A stretch of DNA of 64,000 nt from Flavobacteriaceae bacterium PS02338. GTDB lineage: Bacteria; Bacteroidota; Bacteroidia; Sphingobacteriales; Sphingobacteriaceae. Below the pieces are notes generated by a model that worked only from the letters and a program-made list of their open reading frames with translations, was not told where the DNA came from and did no database searches. This document shows positions 24,473 to 33,053 of the stretch, in pieces (positions within the stretch are counted from its first letter, which is position 1; the number at the start of each line of letters is the position of its first letter). Both the position numbers and the translations under genes were made by a program. Location: positions 124,001 through 188,000 of the forward strand of contig JASCOD010000006.1 of the NCBI GenBank assembly GCA_029959615.1, read 5' to 3'.

Positions 24473-26020
24473 CTAGTCTACACCTCCTTTACGGTTTGAC
24501 TTTCTTTGCTCAGGCCAAACTGCTTTTTTACCAGTGCGTTCGTTAATAGGTAGATCACCTTTTTCTGTAGTGAATTTTTCTGGATCTTCACAAGCCATAT
24601 AAACCAAGATCGCAGCTAAAACAGCATTACTTCTAATTTCGTCAAAAACTATTTTATCATAGCTATCACGATTGGTATGCCAAGTATAAGTGCCATAATC
24701 CCAACTTAAAGAACCTAAGCTAAAACCTGGAGACCCTGCAGCAACAAAGGAAGCAAAATCAGAACCGCCCGCACCAGGAACACCTGGAAATGAAGTTTTG
24801 ATTTGATTCTTAATCGTATCTGGTACTTTAGCCAACCAACGGTTAATGAATTTTTCTGACTGGGCAAATCCTTGTCCACCTAAATTAACCACTCTACCTG
24901 TTCCATTATCTTGATTGAATAAGGCTTGAAGGTTTTTAACTACTTCAGGATGATCTTCCACAAATGCCTTAGAGCCATTTAAACCTTGCTCTTCGCTTCC
25001 CCAATGACCAACTAAGATGGTACGTTTAGGGTTTGGATAAAACTTCTTTAAGATACGCATGGTTTCCATCATCAAGATCGTACCAGAACCGTTATCGGTT
25101 GCGCCACTAGCAGCATCCCAAGAATCTAAGTGAGCTGATAACATCACATATTCATTTGGCTTTTGTTTGCTTTTTAGTTCGGCAACAGTATTGTAAGTTG
25201 GAACCAAACCTAATTCTTTAGATTCTGAAGTAACGTTCAGCATAGGTTTAGAACCGAATTTCGCTAATCGGTAAACCAAACCGTAGTCTTCTACAGATAA
25301 ATTTACTGTAGGTATTTTCTTGGTGTTGGCACCAAAAACTTTGTCAACTCCAAAACCCTGCGACCAATTATTGATTATTACTGCTGCGGCACCTGCATTT
25401 TCCAAGGCTAGGGCTAGTTCTTTAGCTTTTAAACCTGTTTTAGCTAGGTTTCTAGAGAATTTCCTTAAGTCTTCTGCTTTGTCTTTCTTGTATTTTTCGA
25501 ATAAATCTTTAGTTGCAAATTCTTCCCAGTTTTTCTCTGGTCGGCCAGAAATCTGGTTATGCGATACCAGTACCAATTTACCTTTAACGTTAGGCAGCCA
25601 TTTTTGGAAAGCAATAGAGTCGGTAATGTCTTCTGGTAAAATGATGGCTTCCGCTTTAATTGATTTGCCATTGGTTGATGGACTCCAGGCCAGTTGTATA
25701 GCTTCTAAAGTCCTTAAACGCGGACTAACTAGATCTACGTGAGTAACACCGCGTTCCCAACCACGCCATTGACCCCATTGCTCGTTCTTCGCATTAATGC
25801 CCCAGTCTGCATATTTTTTAACTACCCAGTCGTTGGCTTGTTTCATTTGTGGAGTACCTACCAAACGTGGTCCAACAACATCTAATAATTCGTGGGCTAG
25901 CTTTTCTAACTGAGAGTTTTCGTTAGCTTCTTTAATGAAATTGTCTATCACTTTGTCTTGTGCAAAAACAAACGACGAAGTGAATAGCAATAAGCTTGGC
26001 AAAAGTAATTTTCTATTCAT
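24473..26020 (-). CDS. Secreted M28-family zinc aminopeptidase with PA domain
   Basis: A 515-residue exported peptidase: signal peptide to about residue 20 (SSFVFAQ), an N-terminal helical region, a protease-associated insert about residues 120-265 (AEAIILPED, GAAAVIINNW), then the catalytic M28 domain with YVMLSAHLDSWDAASGATDNGSG (zinc His and bridging Asp), GHWGSEEQGLNGS (catalytic Glu pair), NQDNGTG and a C-terminal YTWHTNRDSYD histidine. Homologues are glutamate carboxypeptidase II-like or leucyl aminopeptidases. Monocistronic, with the shared hairpin downstream. Confidence 0.92.
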   Translation of the reverse strand: MNRKLLLPSLLLFTSSFVFAQDKVIDNFIKEANENSQLEKLAHELLDVVGPRLVGTPQMKQANDWVVKKYADWGINAKNEQWGQWRGWERGVTHVDLVSPRLRTLEAIQLAWSPSTNGKSIKAEAIILPEDITDSIAFQKWLPNVKGKLVLVSHNQISGRPEKNWEEFATKDLFEKYKKDKAEDLRKFSRNLAKTGLKAKELALALENAGAAAVIINNWSQGFGVDKVFGANTKKIPTVNLSVEDYGLVYRLAKFGSKPMLNVTSESKELGLVPTYNTVAELKSKQKPNEYVMLSAHLDSWDAASGATDNGSGTILMMETMRILKKFYPNPKRTILVGHWGSEEQGLNGSKAFVEDHPEVVKNLQALFNQDNGTGRVVNLGGQGFAQSEKFINRWLAKVPDTIKNQIKTSFPGVPGAGGSDFASFVAAGSPGFSLGSLSWDYGTYTWHTNRDSYDKIVFDEIRSNAVLAAILVYMACEDPEKFTTEKGDLPINERTGKKAVWPEQRKSNRKGGVD

Positions 26021-26153
26021 TTTAGGTTATTTCTTTAATAGACTTCTAAAGTAATTAATAAGTCCGTCGGTAACCCTTTTTAATAGAAATGTTGCAAAGT
26101 TTAAAATGGGAGATTTGAGTAAGATAGCTTATTTATTCTCTCTGGAGTTTCGT

Positions 26154-27314
26154 TTAATGGCTCGAAAATAAAGTTAGTATTTCACCTAAAGCATTTTCTG
26201 AATGCATTAATATCCCATTATCAAGGGATTCTTTTGCAGCAACAGCAGCTCTTGAACGCATATTTGTTTCATAATCTGAAATGGCCTCTTGTAAACTAGG
26301 ATATTGGTTAGATGTTAAGCACTCGCTTAATTCCAAAGCATCAAGCATGGCCATATTCACACCCTCACCCGCAAATGGAGGCATTACATGGGCTGCATCG
26401 CCAATGATAGTTAAATTAGGTAAAGCTTTCCAATATTGATCTAAAGGCATACAATAGATTGGTCGCGGAATAAATGGTAAATTCGCATTTTCAAATAATT
26501 CATCCCAGATTTTGCTCCATTCGGGATAAGTTGCTCTAAACCAATCCAACATTTGTAATTTGTCATTATAGTTTAGTCCATTGTTGGTAGCCCAATTTTC
26601 ATCTGCTTTAAAACTAGCATAAAAGCCAATTTCTCCATTCGCTTTTTGACCCATAAGGATGTCTTTTTGGTTGCCAAAAGCCATGATTTTTCCACCTTTT
26701 AATAGGTTTTCGATGTTAGGAGCTGTTTTTTCAGCATTATAGATGTTGCCTTCTAGCATGGTTATGCCGGAATAAAAAGGTTTAATATTTGTAATATATG
26801 GGCGAATTTTTGAGTTAGCGCCATCAGAAGCAACAACAATATCCGCATAAACAGAGGGGCTATTTTTGAAATGCAGTAACCAGCCTTCATTTTCTTTTTC
26901 CATCGAAGTGAAATGGCTGTTCCATATTACTGTTGTGGATTTTAGCGATTCCAAAAGAATTTTTCTTAATGCACCGCGATCTATTTCGGGGCGAAAATGT
27001 TGATTTTCGAAATCCTCCTCAATTTTCTCATCATGATCACTGAAAAATACTTCTGCCTGTTCGTTCATGATGAGTTTTTTATCAGCTCCGGGCATAAAGT
27101 TGGCTTTGAATTTCTCCAATAAGTTTGCTTTACGAAGTGCCGCTAAACCAGATTCGTCATGTAAATCGAGGGGTGAGCCTTGTACTCTTGCATTTTTGTC
27201 TATATCTCTTTCATAAACTTTTACATTTGCGCCTTTAAGCTCTAAAAGCTTGGCCAATGTTAGTCCGCCTGGACCGCCGCCAACTATGGCAATTGATTTA
27301 TCCGTTAACAACAT
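26154..27314 (-). CDS. TetX-like FAD-dependent monooxygenase
   Basis: A 386-residue class A flavoprotein monooxygenase. The FAD-binding GxGxxG is AIVGGGPGGLTLAKLLELKGANVKVYERD, the DG motif is ASDGANSKIRPYI, and the second FAD motif is TIIGDAAHVMPPFAGEGVNMAM. Opening, spacing and the LDLHDESGLAALRKA segment are close to the tetracycline-inactivating TetX group. The GQGVN of TetX reads GEGVN here and substrate-pocket residues differ, so tetracycline as substrate is not shown. It is the last gene of a YciI-AraC-monooxygenase operon. Confidence 0.85.
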   Translation of the reverse strand: MLLTDKSIAIVGGGPGGLTLAKLLELKGANVKVYERDIDKNARVQGSPLDLHDESGLAALRKANLLEKFKANFMPGADKKLIMNEQAEVFFSDHDEKIEEDFENQHFRPEIDRGALRKILLESLKSTTVIWNSHFTSMEKENEGWLLHFKNSPSVYADIVVASDGANSKIRPYITNIKPFYSGITMLEGNIYNAEKTAPNIENLLKGGKIMAFGNQKDILMGQKANGEIGFYASFKADENWATNNGLNYNDKLQMLDWFRATYPEWSKIWDELFENANLPFIPRPIYCMPLDQYWKALPNLTIIGDAAHVMPPFAGEGVNMAMLDALELSECLTSNQYPSLQEAISDYETNMRSRAAVAAKESLDNGILMHSENALGEILTLFSSH

Positions 27315-27331
27315 AATTTTAATTTATGCTG

Positions 27332-27339
27332 CAAAATTA
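27332..27339 (-). promoter_or_regulatory. Possible -7 box before the TetX-like gene
   Basis: TAATTTTG on the minus strand, 17 bases before the ATG and overlapping the AraC stop. No -33 partner; the gene may equally be read from the operon promoter. Confidence 0.25.
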
Positions 27340-28089
27340 TTTCTTGTCGTAGACTAAAAATTGTAAAAAACGGTCGTTTTCATTTTTGAAGAGTTCTTTA
27401 GGGGAAACACCGGAAAGTTTTTTGATTTCTTTGATGAAATGAGATTGGTCAGTGAAATTAAGTTGAGGAAAGAGCTGTCCTTCTTTAATGTGTGGGAGCG
27501 AGGCCTGAAAACGAAGAATACTACAATAAGCTTTTAATGAAATGCCTAATTGTTGATTGAAATATCGATTAATTTGACGTTCGCTCCAATGTACTTCTTC
27601 AGAGAGTTCTTTAATGCTCATCTCGCCGTTTGTCGAGAAAATTAGCTCGAACAGCTTCTTTTTGCGCTCGTCTATTTCTTTCGGTAAAATTGATTTTATT
27701 TTTTGAGCTGCTTTTTTACAAAACTTGTCGAAATCTTCAAGGTCATCGATACTAAAATCCCAGAAATCATTGGCTAGTATCTTCCCGCTATTTAATATGT
27801 CAGCAATCGAATGTTGTAAAATATACTCTATGGCAAGTGGATTAAAGCTGATAGCGAAAAATGCAGATATGTTCAGCTTGGGCATTGATTTGGATTTAGT
27901 TTCTAAACCCATCAACGTTACCTGAAATTGGTTGTCTGTCGTTTTGGAGAAAAGTAGGTCTATTCTCCCATTTGGGATAATTACACCATCGCTGTTATTC
28001 GAGAGATTTTGGAGCGATGAAAATCTGTCTACAAAATCTACAAGCTCTTGCGCAGGTTTAATGAAATTGTATGCGAGGCTGGTATTCAT
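27337..28089 (-). CDS. AraC-family transcriptional regulator
   Basis: A 250-residue regulator with a C-terminal double helix-turn-helix (about residues 150-240): MSIKELSEEVHWSERQINRYFNQQLGISLKAY and LNFTDQSHFIKEIKKLSGVSPKELF. The N-terminal part (DGVIIPNGRIDLLFS) resembles the DUF6597 sensor domain common in this phylum. I take the ATG giving MNTSLAYNF. It lies 15 bases after the YciI gene and 22 before the monooxygenase gene, so it likely controls this set. Confidence 0.88.
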   Translation of the reverse strand: MNTSLAYNFIKPAQELVDFVDRFSSLQNLSNNSDGVIIPNGRIDLLFSKTTDNQFQVTLMGLETKSKSMPKLNISAFFAISFNPLAIEYILQHSIADILNSGKILANDFWDFSIDDLEDFDKFCKKAAQKIKSILPKEIDERKKKLFELIFSTNGEMSIKELSEEVHWSERQINRYFNQQLGISLKAYCSILRFQASLPHIKEGQLFPQLNFTDQSHFIKEIKKLSGVSPKELFKNENDRFLQFLVYDKK

Positions 28090-28104
28090 TTGAAGCAAAC
28101 TAAT

Positions 28105-28560
28105 TTAAAAGCTGCTTTTCTGTACTTTATCGTGGTAAGGAAGGTATTCTGGCAAAGCTGCAGAACCGTACCAGTTAAAAATTTCAGCATCTAGTAGCTT
28201 AGCATTTACAGCAGGATCTGTAGCGAGCCAAGCCTTGGCTTCTTCCAGTGATTTGGTGTTAAGGATAAAAATGCCACGATATTGCTTGTCGTTTTTGGCA
28301 AATGGTCCAGCAACTACGAGTCTGTTTTCTTTGGCTAATTTCTCGATATTGGCCATGTGTCCTTTGAAAAGGCTATCTGTTTGTGTTTTGGTTGAAGTGG
28401 TATTGCTTCCAGTTTTAAGGATAACCAATACATACATTTTCATGCCGTAATTGTCTGCACCTAGCTTTTTGGCTAGTGCTTCATCGTATTTTGATTTTTC
28501 TTGTGCTTGAGATAGAAAACTAATGAAAGCTAGGGATAGAGTGATGAGTATTATTTTCAT
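28105..28560 (-). CDS. Exported YciI-like protein
   Basis: A 151-residue protein with a signal peptide (residues 1-19, FLSQAQ) and a YciI/DGPF fold: MYVLVILKTGSN, HMANIEKLAKENRLVVAGPF and GIFILNTKSLEEAKAWLATDPAVNAKLLDAEIFNWYG. The conserved His of HMANI and the Asp of ATDPAV match the proposed YciI catalytic dyad. YciI-like proteins are ferredoxin-fold enzymes or binding proteins of unsettled function. First gene of the three-gene operon. Confidence 0.85.
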   Translation of the reverse strand: MKIILITLSLAFISFLSQAQEKSKYDEALAKKLGADNYGMKMYVLVILKTGSNTTSTKTQTDSLFKGHMANIEKLAKENRLVVAGPFAKNDKQYRGIFILNTKSLEEAKAWLATDPAVNAKLLDAEIFNWYGSAALPEYLPYHDKVQKSSF

Positions 28561-28674
28561 TTTCTAATAATTAGTTTGTGTAAGTTAAGTTAGAGAATGT
28601 TTTCGAGCTTTTTACTGTTAATACGTCATCTTCGGACAAGGTGCTACCGCGAGATTTAGGATTCCCCAACAAAA

Positions 28675-28693
28675 AAAAGCATAACAGGCTTTT
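28675..28693 (-). terminator. Terminator of the LapA-like gene
   Basis: AAAAGC (28675-28680) with GCTTTT (28688-28693), loop 7, followed on the minus strand by a run of eight T. Short stem but good context. Confidence 0.7.
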
Positions 28694-28703
28694 CAAAAAG
28701 AAT

Positions 28704-28988
28704 TTAACTAATATAGTCTCTGTCTTCTTCGCTCAAAGTGCTTTTAGGTTTTTCTTCATTAGCATCTCTTTCGATTTCGTCATTATAGCTACTGTAGGTT
28801 TTTCGTGGTCTTCCGGCCAAAAATCCTAAGATGAAGCCAATCAAAATACAAATACCGATAACCGCTAATTTAGATACGGGCACATCGTCTATAAAAATGA
28901 AGTTAAAGTCTACGGCTTCTTTATTGTCCATTAAAAAAATGGTTAACAGAACGGTTACTACGACGATAAATATGGTTTTTCCTTTCAT
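28704..28988 (-). CDS. LapA-domain (DUF1049) membrane protein
   Basis: A 94-residue protein with two membrane helices: residues 4-20, then DNKEAVDFNFIFIDDVPVSK, then residues 41-59 ending GFLAGRPRK, and a charged cytoplasmic tail. This N-V-x-F-x-x-hydrophobic pattern between two helices is typical of LapA/YciS proteins, which in proteobacteria regulate LPS assembly with LapB. No LapB-like gene is adjacent, so function is only inferred. Confidence 0.8.
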   Translation of the reverse strand: MKGKTIFIVVVTVLLTIFLMDNKEAVDFNFIFIDDVPVSKLAVIGICILIGFILGFLAGRPRKTYSSYNDEIERDANEEKPKSTLSEEDRDYIS

Positions 28989-29022
28989 TTATTCCTTTTT
29001 TAGTCCCCTAGGTGGGGTGGGG

Positions 29023-31797
29023 TTAAAAATAATAGTTGAATAACAGCTCGAATATAGGGTTTTGATTGTAGATTTTGTTAACGAAGATTAAACGTGCCCC
29101 TACATCTGCAACAGGTTGGTAGCGCAGCAAGTTCATGTCGCTTCTGAGTTCCAATCCAAAAGTTTTAGGCTGAGTTAAATTGGTTTCATGACCGATGTTT
29201 TCGTAATGGCTAAAAAAGCTTGCCCTTACATTTCGTACATAGGCAAATGGGCCAATTTCTAGATCCGGAAATAAAAATGGAAAGCGATAATTAAACAGAA
29301 GTGTGTTTTTAAGTAAGCTTTTAGCCGCAATTTGATTGTAGCCATAAACGATCGGGATGTCATTCACTGTTTTAAAAGTTCCTTCATTTTGTTGGTAATT
29401 AAAGCTGGCCAACAGTGTATGATTTTTAGCTAGACCAGGGAAATAGAAATAACTTTCGAAAGCGAAAAGTTTACCGGTTAAGTTTTTATCGAAAGGTAGG
29501 TTTTGATATTTGAATTCTACTGCCTGTGCCCATTTTGGAGCAATATCTCGCTCTGCATTTCTGATTTTGTGGGTAAAACCGAAGCGATAGCTCATTGGGA
29601 ATTCTATCGTATTTACAGGTCTTGAAGCATCAATAGCATTGAAATGCCGATTGACATGGTAGGTTCCTACCTCGCCAACAAAACTAAAATTATGGTTAAA
29701 TGAATTGAAGCTTAAGGGAAGTGAGCTAGTCAAACCGACGTAGTCTTCCCGCCATTGTGCTTGGTGTATCACATTTTGAAAGCGATAATTGGCTAAACGC
29801 GGGCGGTTACGGTAACTGATATTGAAAATTGGATAAAGTGCTTTGTATCGTAAGCCGGCATTATATTCTACACGACGTAGGGAACTTTCGTAGGTAACGC
29901 CAGCATAAAAGCTAGTAGTGTTCAGTAAATCGTCTGATTTGAGTTGTAGCCCCACTCGTTCTACAGCATCATCTGATGTTGGGCTGATGCTGTGGAAGTT
30001 GAACATGTGCTTAAGTGGACTGTAAGGTTTGGAAACAAATGCGCTATCTGGAACGTTGGCAAATACATAGTCTTCTTTTTTGGTTTCTTGCCCGTAATAT
30101 ACAAAGTGACTTTCTTGTACTTTTGTAGGGGTGACATCTGTTTTTGCAATTTCATAACCCATCAATTTGTAGTCGTTGAATAATAGCGTTTTGCCATCAT
30201 GAGTAAAGCTTGCATTGAAAGCACCGTATTTAGAAGCTGTTAGAGCGCTTATTTTTTTTGTTGCGGGCTCTATCTCGTAAATATTGTCTATGCCGCTATA
30301 ATGAGCGTTAAATGCGATTTTATCACCAAAAAATATTGGCCTGCTTAACTGCTGTCTACTATTGCTGATTAAAATGTCAGTTTTCTCCTGGTTTTTTAAC
30401 CAAAGAGATTTTCCTTCTTCGTTAACACTGATCCATGCAATTTGGCTTCCGTCTTCATTTAAAGTCGGTGTTTGTAACTGATAGTTCTCGGGGTTGGCCA
30501 AGCTGTCTATGACTTTTCCGGTTGTTACATCTAGCATCACTAAGGTATGATGGTTACTTAGATCGATTTGAACAGCGGTGAGTTTTCTGCCATCGCCAGA
30601 AATACTTGGAGAGAACAATCTCGTTTTATGGGTGAGCTGTTTCTTTTTGCCGGTTTGTAGGTCGTAAATGCAAAGTACGTTATAGCTGCGCTGTTTGTAT
30701 CTTGGATCTTCTCGTCTTTCTTCCCAAACAATTTTGTTGTTCCCGTAACTGTACCATGGTTGTTCTTGATAACCGATCTTGATTAAAGTCTTTTCTTTTT
30801 TAGTAGGAGAGACGATGACAAAGCCTGGTGTTTCGCTCTTACTTTGTTTGATCACAAGGATGTGCTGATCGGCAAGTTGAGTTGGCAAATAGTAGTGTGT
30901 AGCATAGTTAGAATTTTGGTTCAAACTTGCATAGTCAATCGACTTGTTTTGTTCGGCTTGTTTGGCCCAATCTCTTCTTAAGTTTTCTAAGGTTTGGAGG
31001 TAATAATTTTTCGAGTTTTTGCCCGTGAATTTTTTCAGACTTTGAGAAAAAGGGTAGAGCCTTAAAGGTCTTTTGTTGATGTCAGAAAGTAGCTGATTTC
31101 CGATGTCGATTCCATACTCTTTTTGGAGCTGAGAATTCATCAGATATCCGAGCTGGTAATAGCCCGGAGTGATGTCTTTTTCGGAACCGAAATAAGCCTT
31201 CGAGTAAGGGAAGTTTTTGCCTGTTAGAAGTGAAGTTCTGAAAGGCATAATCCAGTTGGGTTGTCGGCCTCTTCCGGAGTAGGTTAAAGCTGTCTCGGTG
31301 CTTACTGCATCACCTTCTAAAAACCATAGTGGTATACTTGCTCCGATGTAGCCAAAATAGATCTCTTCTGGAAATGGAAAACCCTTCTTTCCAGTGATCT
31401 TGTTGAACTGCGCAACATGTCTTAGTTCGTGTACTGCAAGATTGTTTAGCCAGTCTTGACTGTCAAATTGTTGAGGTGAGATAGTGTGTAGTTGTGATTT
31501 TTTAGGGGCGAGCTGAACGAAGCCGTTTGAGGTGGTTCCTTGGTTCTGAAGTAGGATAGGGATGATGGTTTTGTTTTCCTTTAGGCTCTGGCCTACGGTA
31601 GGGTAGATGTAAGCGAAGGTGTTTGCCATTCTTTGTGCATCTTTTTCAAGTGCGGCGGGATAGATGATTTTGAAGCCGCCATGATTAATCTGCCTCCATT
31701 TTACACTAAGCGGCGTTTGGCTTTCGTCGAAAAATTGGCAAAAACTACTCGAAAAAGTAAAGCTTAATATTATTGATGTTAAAAGTTTGATTTTCAA
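29023..31797 (-). CDS. Surface protein: gluzincin-like domain, propeller, beta-barrel
   Basis: A 924-residue exported protein (signal peptide to about residue 20). Residues 30-270 hold a metalloprotease-like domain with H123-E-L-R-H127 (HExxH) and a downstream WFLEGDA in which E161 could be the third zinc ligand, the gluzincin pattern. Residues about 290-600 contain repeated TolB/PD40-type blades (FSPSISGDGRKLTAVQ, LNEDGSQIAWIS, FTHDGKTLLFND). Residues about 640-924 are alternating amphipathic strands ending in an aromatic residue (LLFNYYF), as in outer-membrane barrels. I know no characterised member. It stands alone next to a long gene-free region. Confidence 0.8.
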   Translation of the reverse strand: MKIKLLTSIILSFTFSSSFCQFFDESQTPLSVKWRQINHGGFKIIYPAALEKDAQRMANTFAYIYPTVGQSLKENKTIIPILLQNQGTTSNGFVQLAPKKSQLHTISPQQFDSQDWLNNLAVHELRHVAQFNKITGKKGFPFPEEIYFGYIGASIPLWFLEGDAVSTETALTYSGRGRQPNWIMPFRTSLLTGKNFPYSKAYFGSEKDITPGYYQLGYLMNSQLQKEYGIDIGNQLLSDINKRPLRLYPFSQSLKKFTGKNSKNYYLQTLENLRRDWAKQAEQNKSIDYASLNQNSNYATHYYLPTQLADQHILVIKQSKSETPGFVIVSPTKKEKTLIKIGYQEQPWYSYGNNKIVWEERREDPRYKQRSYNVLCIYDLQTGKKKQLTHKTRLFSPSISGDGRKLTAVQIDLSNHHTLVMLDVTTGKVIDSLANPENYQLQTPTLNEDGSQIAWISVNEEGKSLWLKNQEKTDILISNSRQQLSRPIFFGDKIAFNAHYSGIDNIYEIEPATKKISALTASKYGAFNASFTHDGKTLLFNDYKLMGYEIAKTDVTPTKVQESHFVYYGQETKKEDYVFANVPDSAFVSKPYSPLKHMFNFHSISPTSDDAVERVGLQLKSDDLLNTTSFYAGVTYESSLRRVEYNAGLRYKALYPIFNISYRNRPRLANYRFQNVIHQAQWREDYVGLTSSLPLSFNSFNHNFSFVGEVGTYHVNRHFNAIDASRPVNTIEFPMSYRFGFTHKIRNAERDIAPKWAQAVEFKYQNLPFDKNLTGKLFAFESYFYFPGLAKNHTLLASFNYQQNEGTFKTVNDIPIVYGYNQIAAKSLLKNTLLFNYRFPFLFPDLEIGPFAYVRNVRASFFSHYENIGHETNLTQPKTFGLELRSDMNLLRYQPVADVGARLIFVNKIYNQNPIFELLFNYYF

Positions 31798-32102
31798 TTT
31801 TATGTTTTCTTAAATATGGATGTATATAAATGATTGCTAATTTTTTTAGCTTTTTATTTTGTTTGTTTGTTGTTTTTTTATGAATTATGAATTTATATAA
31901 AATTCATAGTTAATTGATTTTTATAATATTATGAATTTTATTTGTTTTTTGTGTTTATACGTTTTTTTGAGTTTTTTTACTCGTTATTTGACCTGATTAC
32001 AATGAATTAGGCTGCTCTAATATAGAATAAAATATTGATAAATTTTATACACTAATTACATTGATTTTTTCGTTGAAAAAATTGCGCTATTTTTGAAAAT
32101 GT

Positions 32103-32163
32103 ATAACGTTAGCCGCAAAATTCTACTAGATTTTGTAGCGGTTTTTAATGTTCATAACGTTGG
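32103..32163. repeat. Hairpin-like element bounded by ATAACGTTrG
   Basis: Direct copies ATAACGTTAG (32103-32112) and ATAACGTTGG (32154-32163) flank CCGCAAAA (32113-32120 region) and TTTT-GTA-GCGG (32131-32141), which can pair with a small bulge. A T run follows the right arm (142-146). Confidence 0.5.
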
Positions 32164-32590
32164 AAATCGAAAATAATTTACGAAAATTTCTATCGTGATA
32201 CCTATTGTTTGAGCTCAAATTTTGATGGGGATTAATGCTTTTTGATTTGTTGTTTTATGTTAACTTAGTGTTTTATTTTTATTTTAATTTTTTATTTTGT
32301 ATTGGTTGTTTTTTACAGATAGTGTTAAAAATTAAATTTTAATTTCTGTTTTAAAGCTATTGCTTTCGTTTCTTTTTTTGACTATGATAGATGTGTTTTT
32401 AGCTAGCGTGTTGGCCCTGTTTTTCAAACTTTATTGGTCTGTTTTTGTATTTTTTTAGCTAGGCTGATATAGGATTTATTGGAGGTTATTAGTCGCAAAA
32501 TGCGTGTTTGAGGAGTCGAATTTGGTTAGCTTTTTCGATAGGTTTTTGACTTGATTTTTTGATATTAAGCTACCGCTTTTTAACCTTTGA

Positions 32591-32930
32591 TATGACCAAT
32601 TTTTTGCTTGGCTTTAAGGGTTTTTAAGAGGTGTTTTTTTGATGTTTTTACAGGCTGTTTGTTCTGCTTTTTGACCTCGTTTTTTACCCTGTGAATTGCC
32701 TTCAGTATGACCGATTTTTTTGCTTGGCTTTAAGGGTTTTTAAGAGGTGTTTTTTGATGTTTTTGCAGGCTGTTTGTTCCGCTTTTGATTTCGGTTTTCG
32801 CCCTGTAAATTGCCTTCAATATGACCAATTTATTATCTGGTTTGAAGAATTTCAAGAGTCGTTTTTCGATGTTTTATATAGGTTGTTTAATCCAATTTAG
32901 ACTTCGTTTTATTGCCTGTTTTTGATGGGT
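32591..32930. repeat. Tandem repeat, about 115 bp, nearly three copies
   Basis: Units begin with TATGACC at 32591, 32706 and 32820, so the period is 115 and 114 bases. The first two share TTGCTTGGCTTTAAGGG, TTTTTAAGAGGTG, CAGGCTGTTTGTTC and GAATTGCCTTCA or a one-base variant; the third is clearly diverged but keeps CAAGAG-TCG, GATGTTTT and TTGCCT. Confidence 0.9.
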
Positions 32931-33053
32931 GAATAGATTGGTTGAACTGAGTATTTTTGGTATATAATGGCTCGATTTTGAAGTGGTTTTTAGCTTTGAT
33001 GAGACGACTTGAAACAGCTTGTTCTAGACTGGTTTTGGAGGAGATGTACCTGG

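Larger units (their letters stand above)
31798..33053. other. Long gene-free region, strongly T-rich on the + strand
   Basis: About 1.25 kb with no credible gene. The + strand is very rich in T and, in its right half, in G over C. It contains an inverted structure flanked by ATAACGTTrG (32103-32163) and a tandem repeat of about 115 bp (32591-32930). The open frames at 32691-32900 and 32887-33090 lie in or beside the repeat and look non-coding. The promoter of the leftward surface-protein gene should lie near its left end, but no clear box is seen. Confidence 0.8.

Noticed and set aside
32103..32163. Possible integron attC site
   Set aside because: The ends ATAACGTTrG do not fit the RYYYAAC/GTTRRRY core well, and no integrase gene or cassette array is nearby.
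32591..32930. Possible CRISPR array
   Set aside because: The repeated unit is about 115 bp without unique spacers between short repeats, and no cas gene is present.
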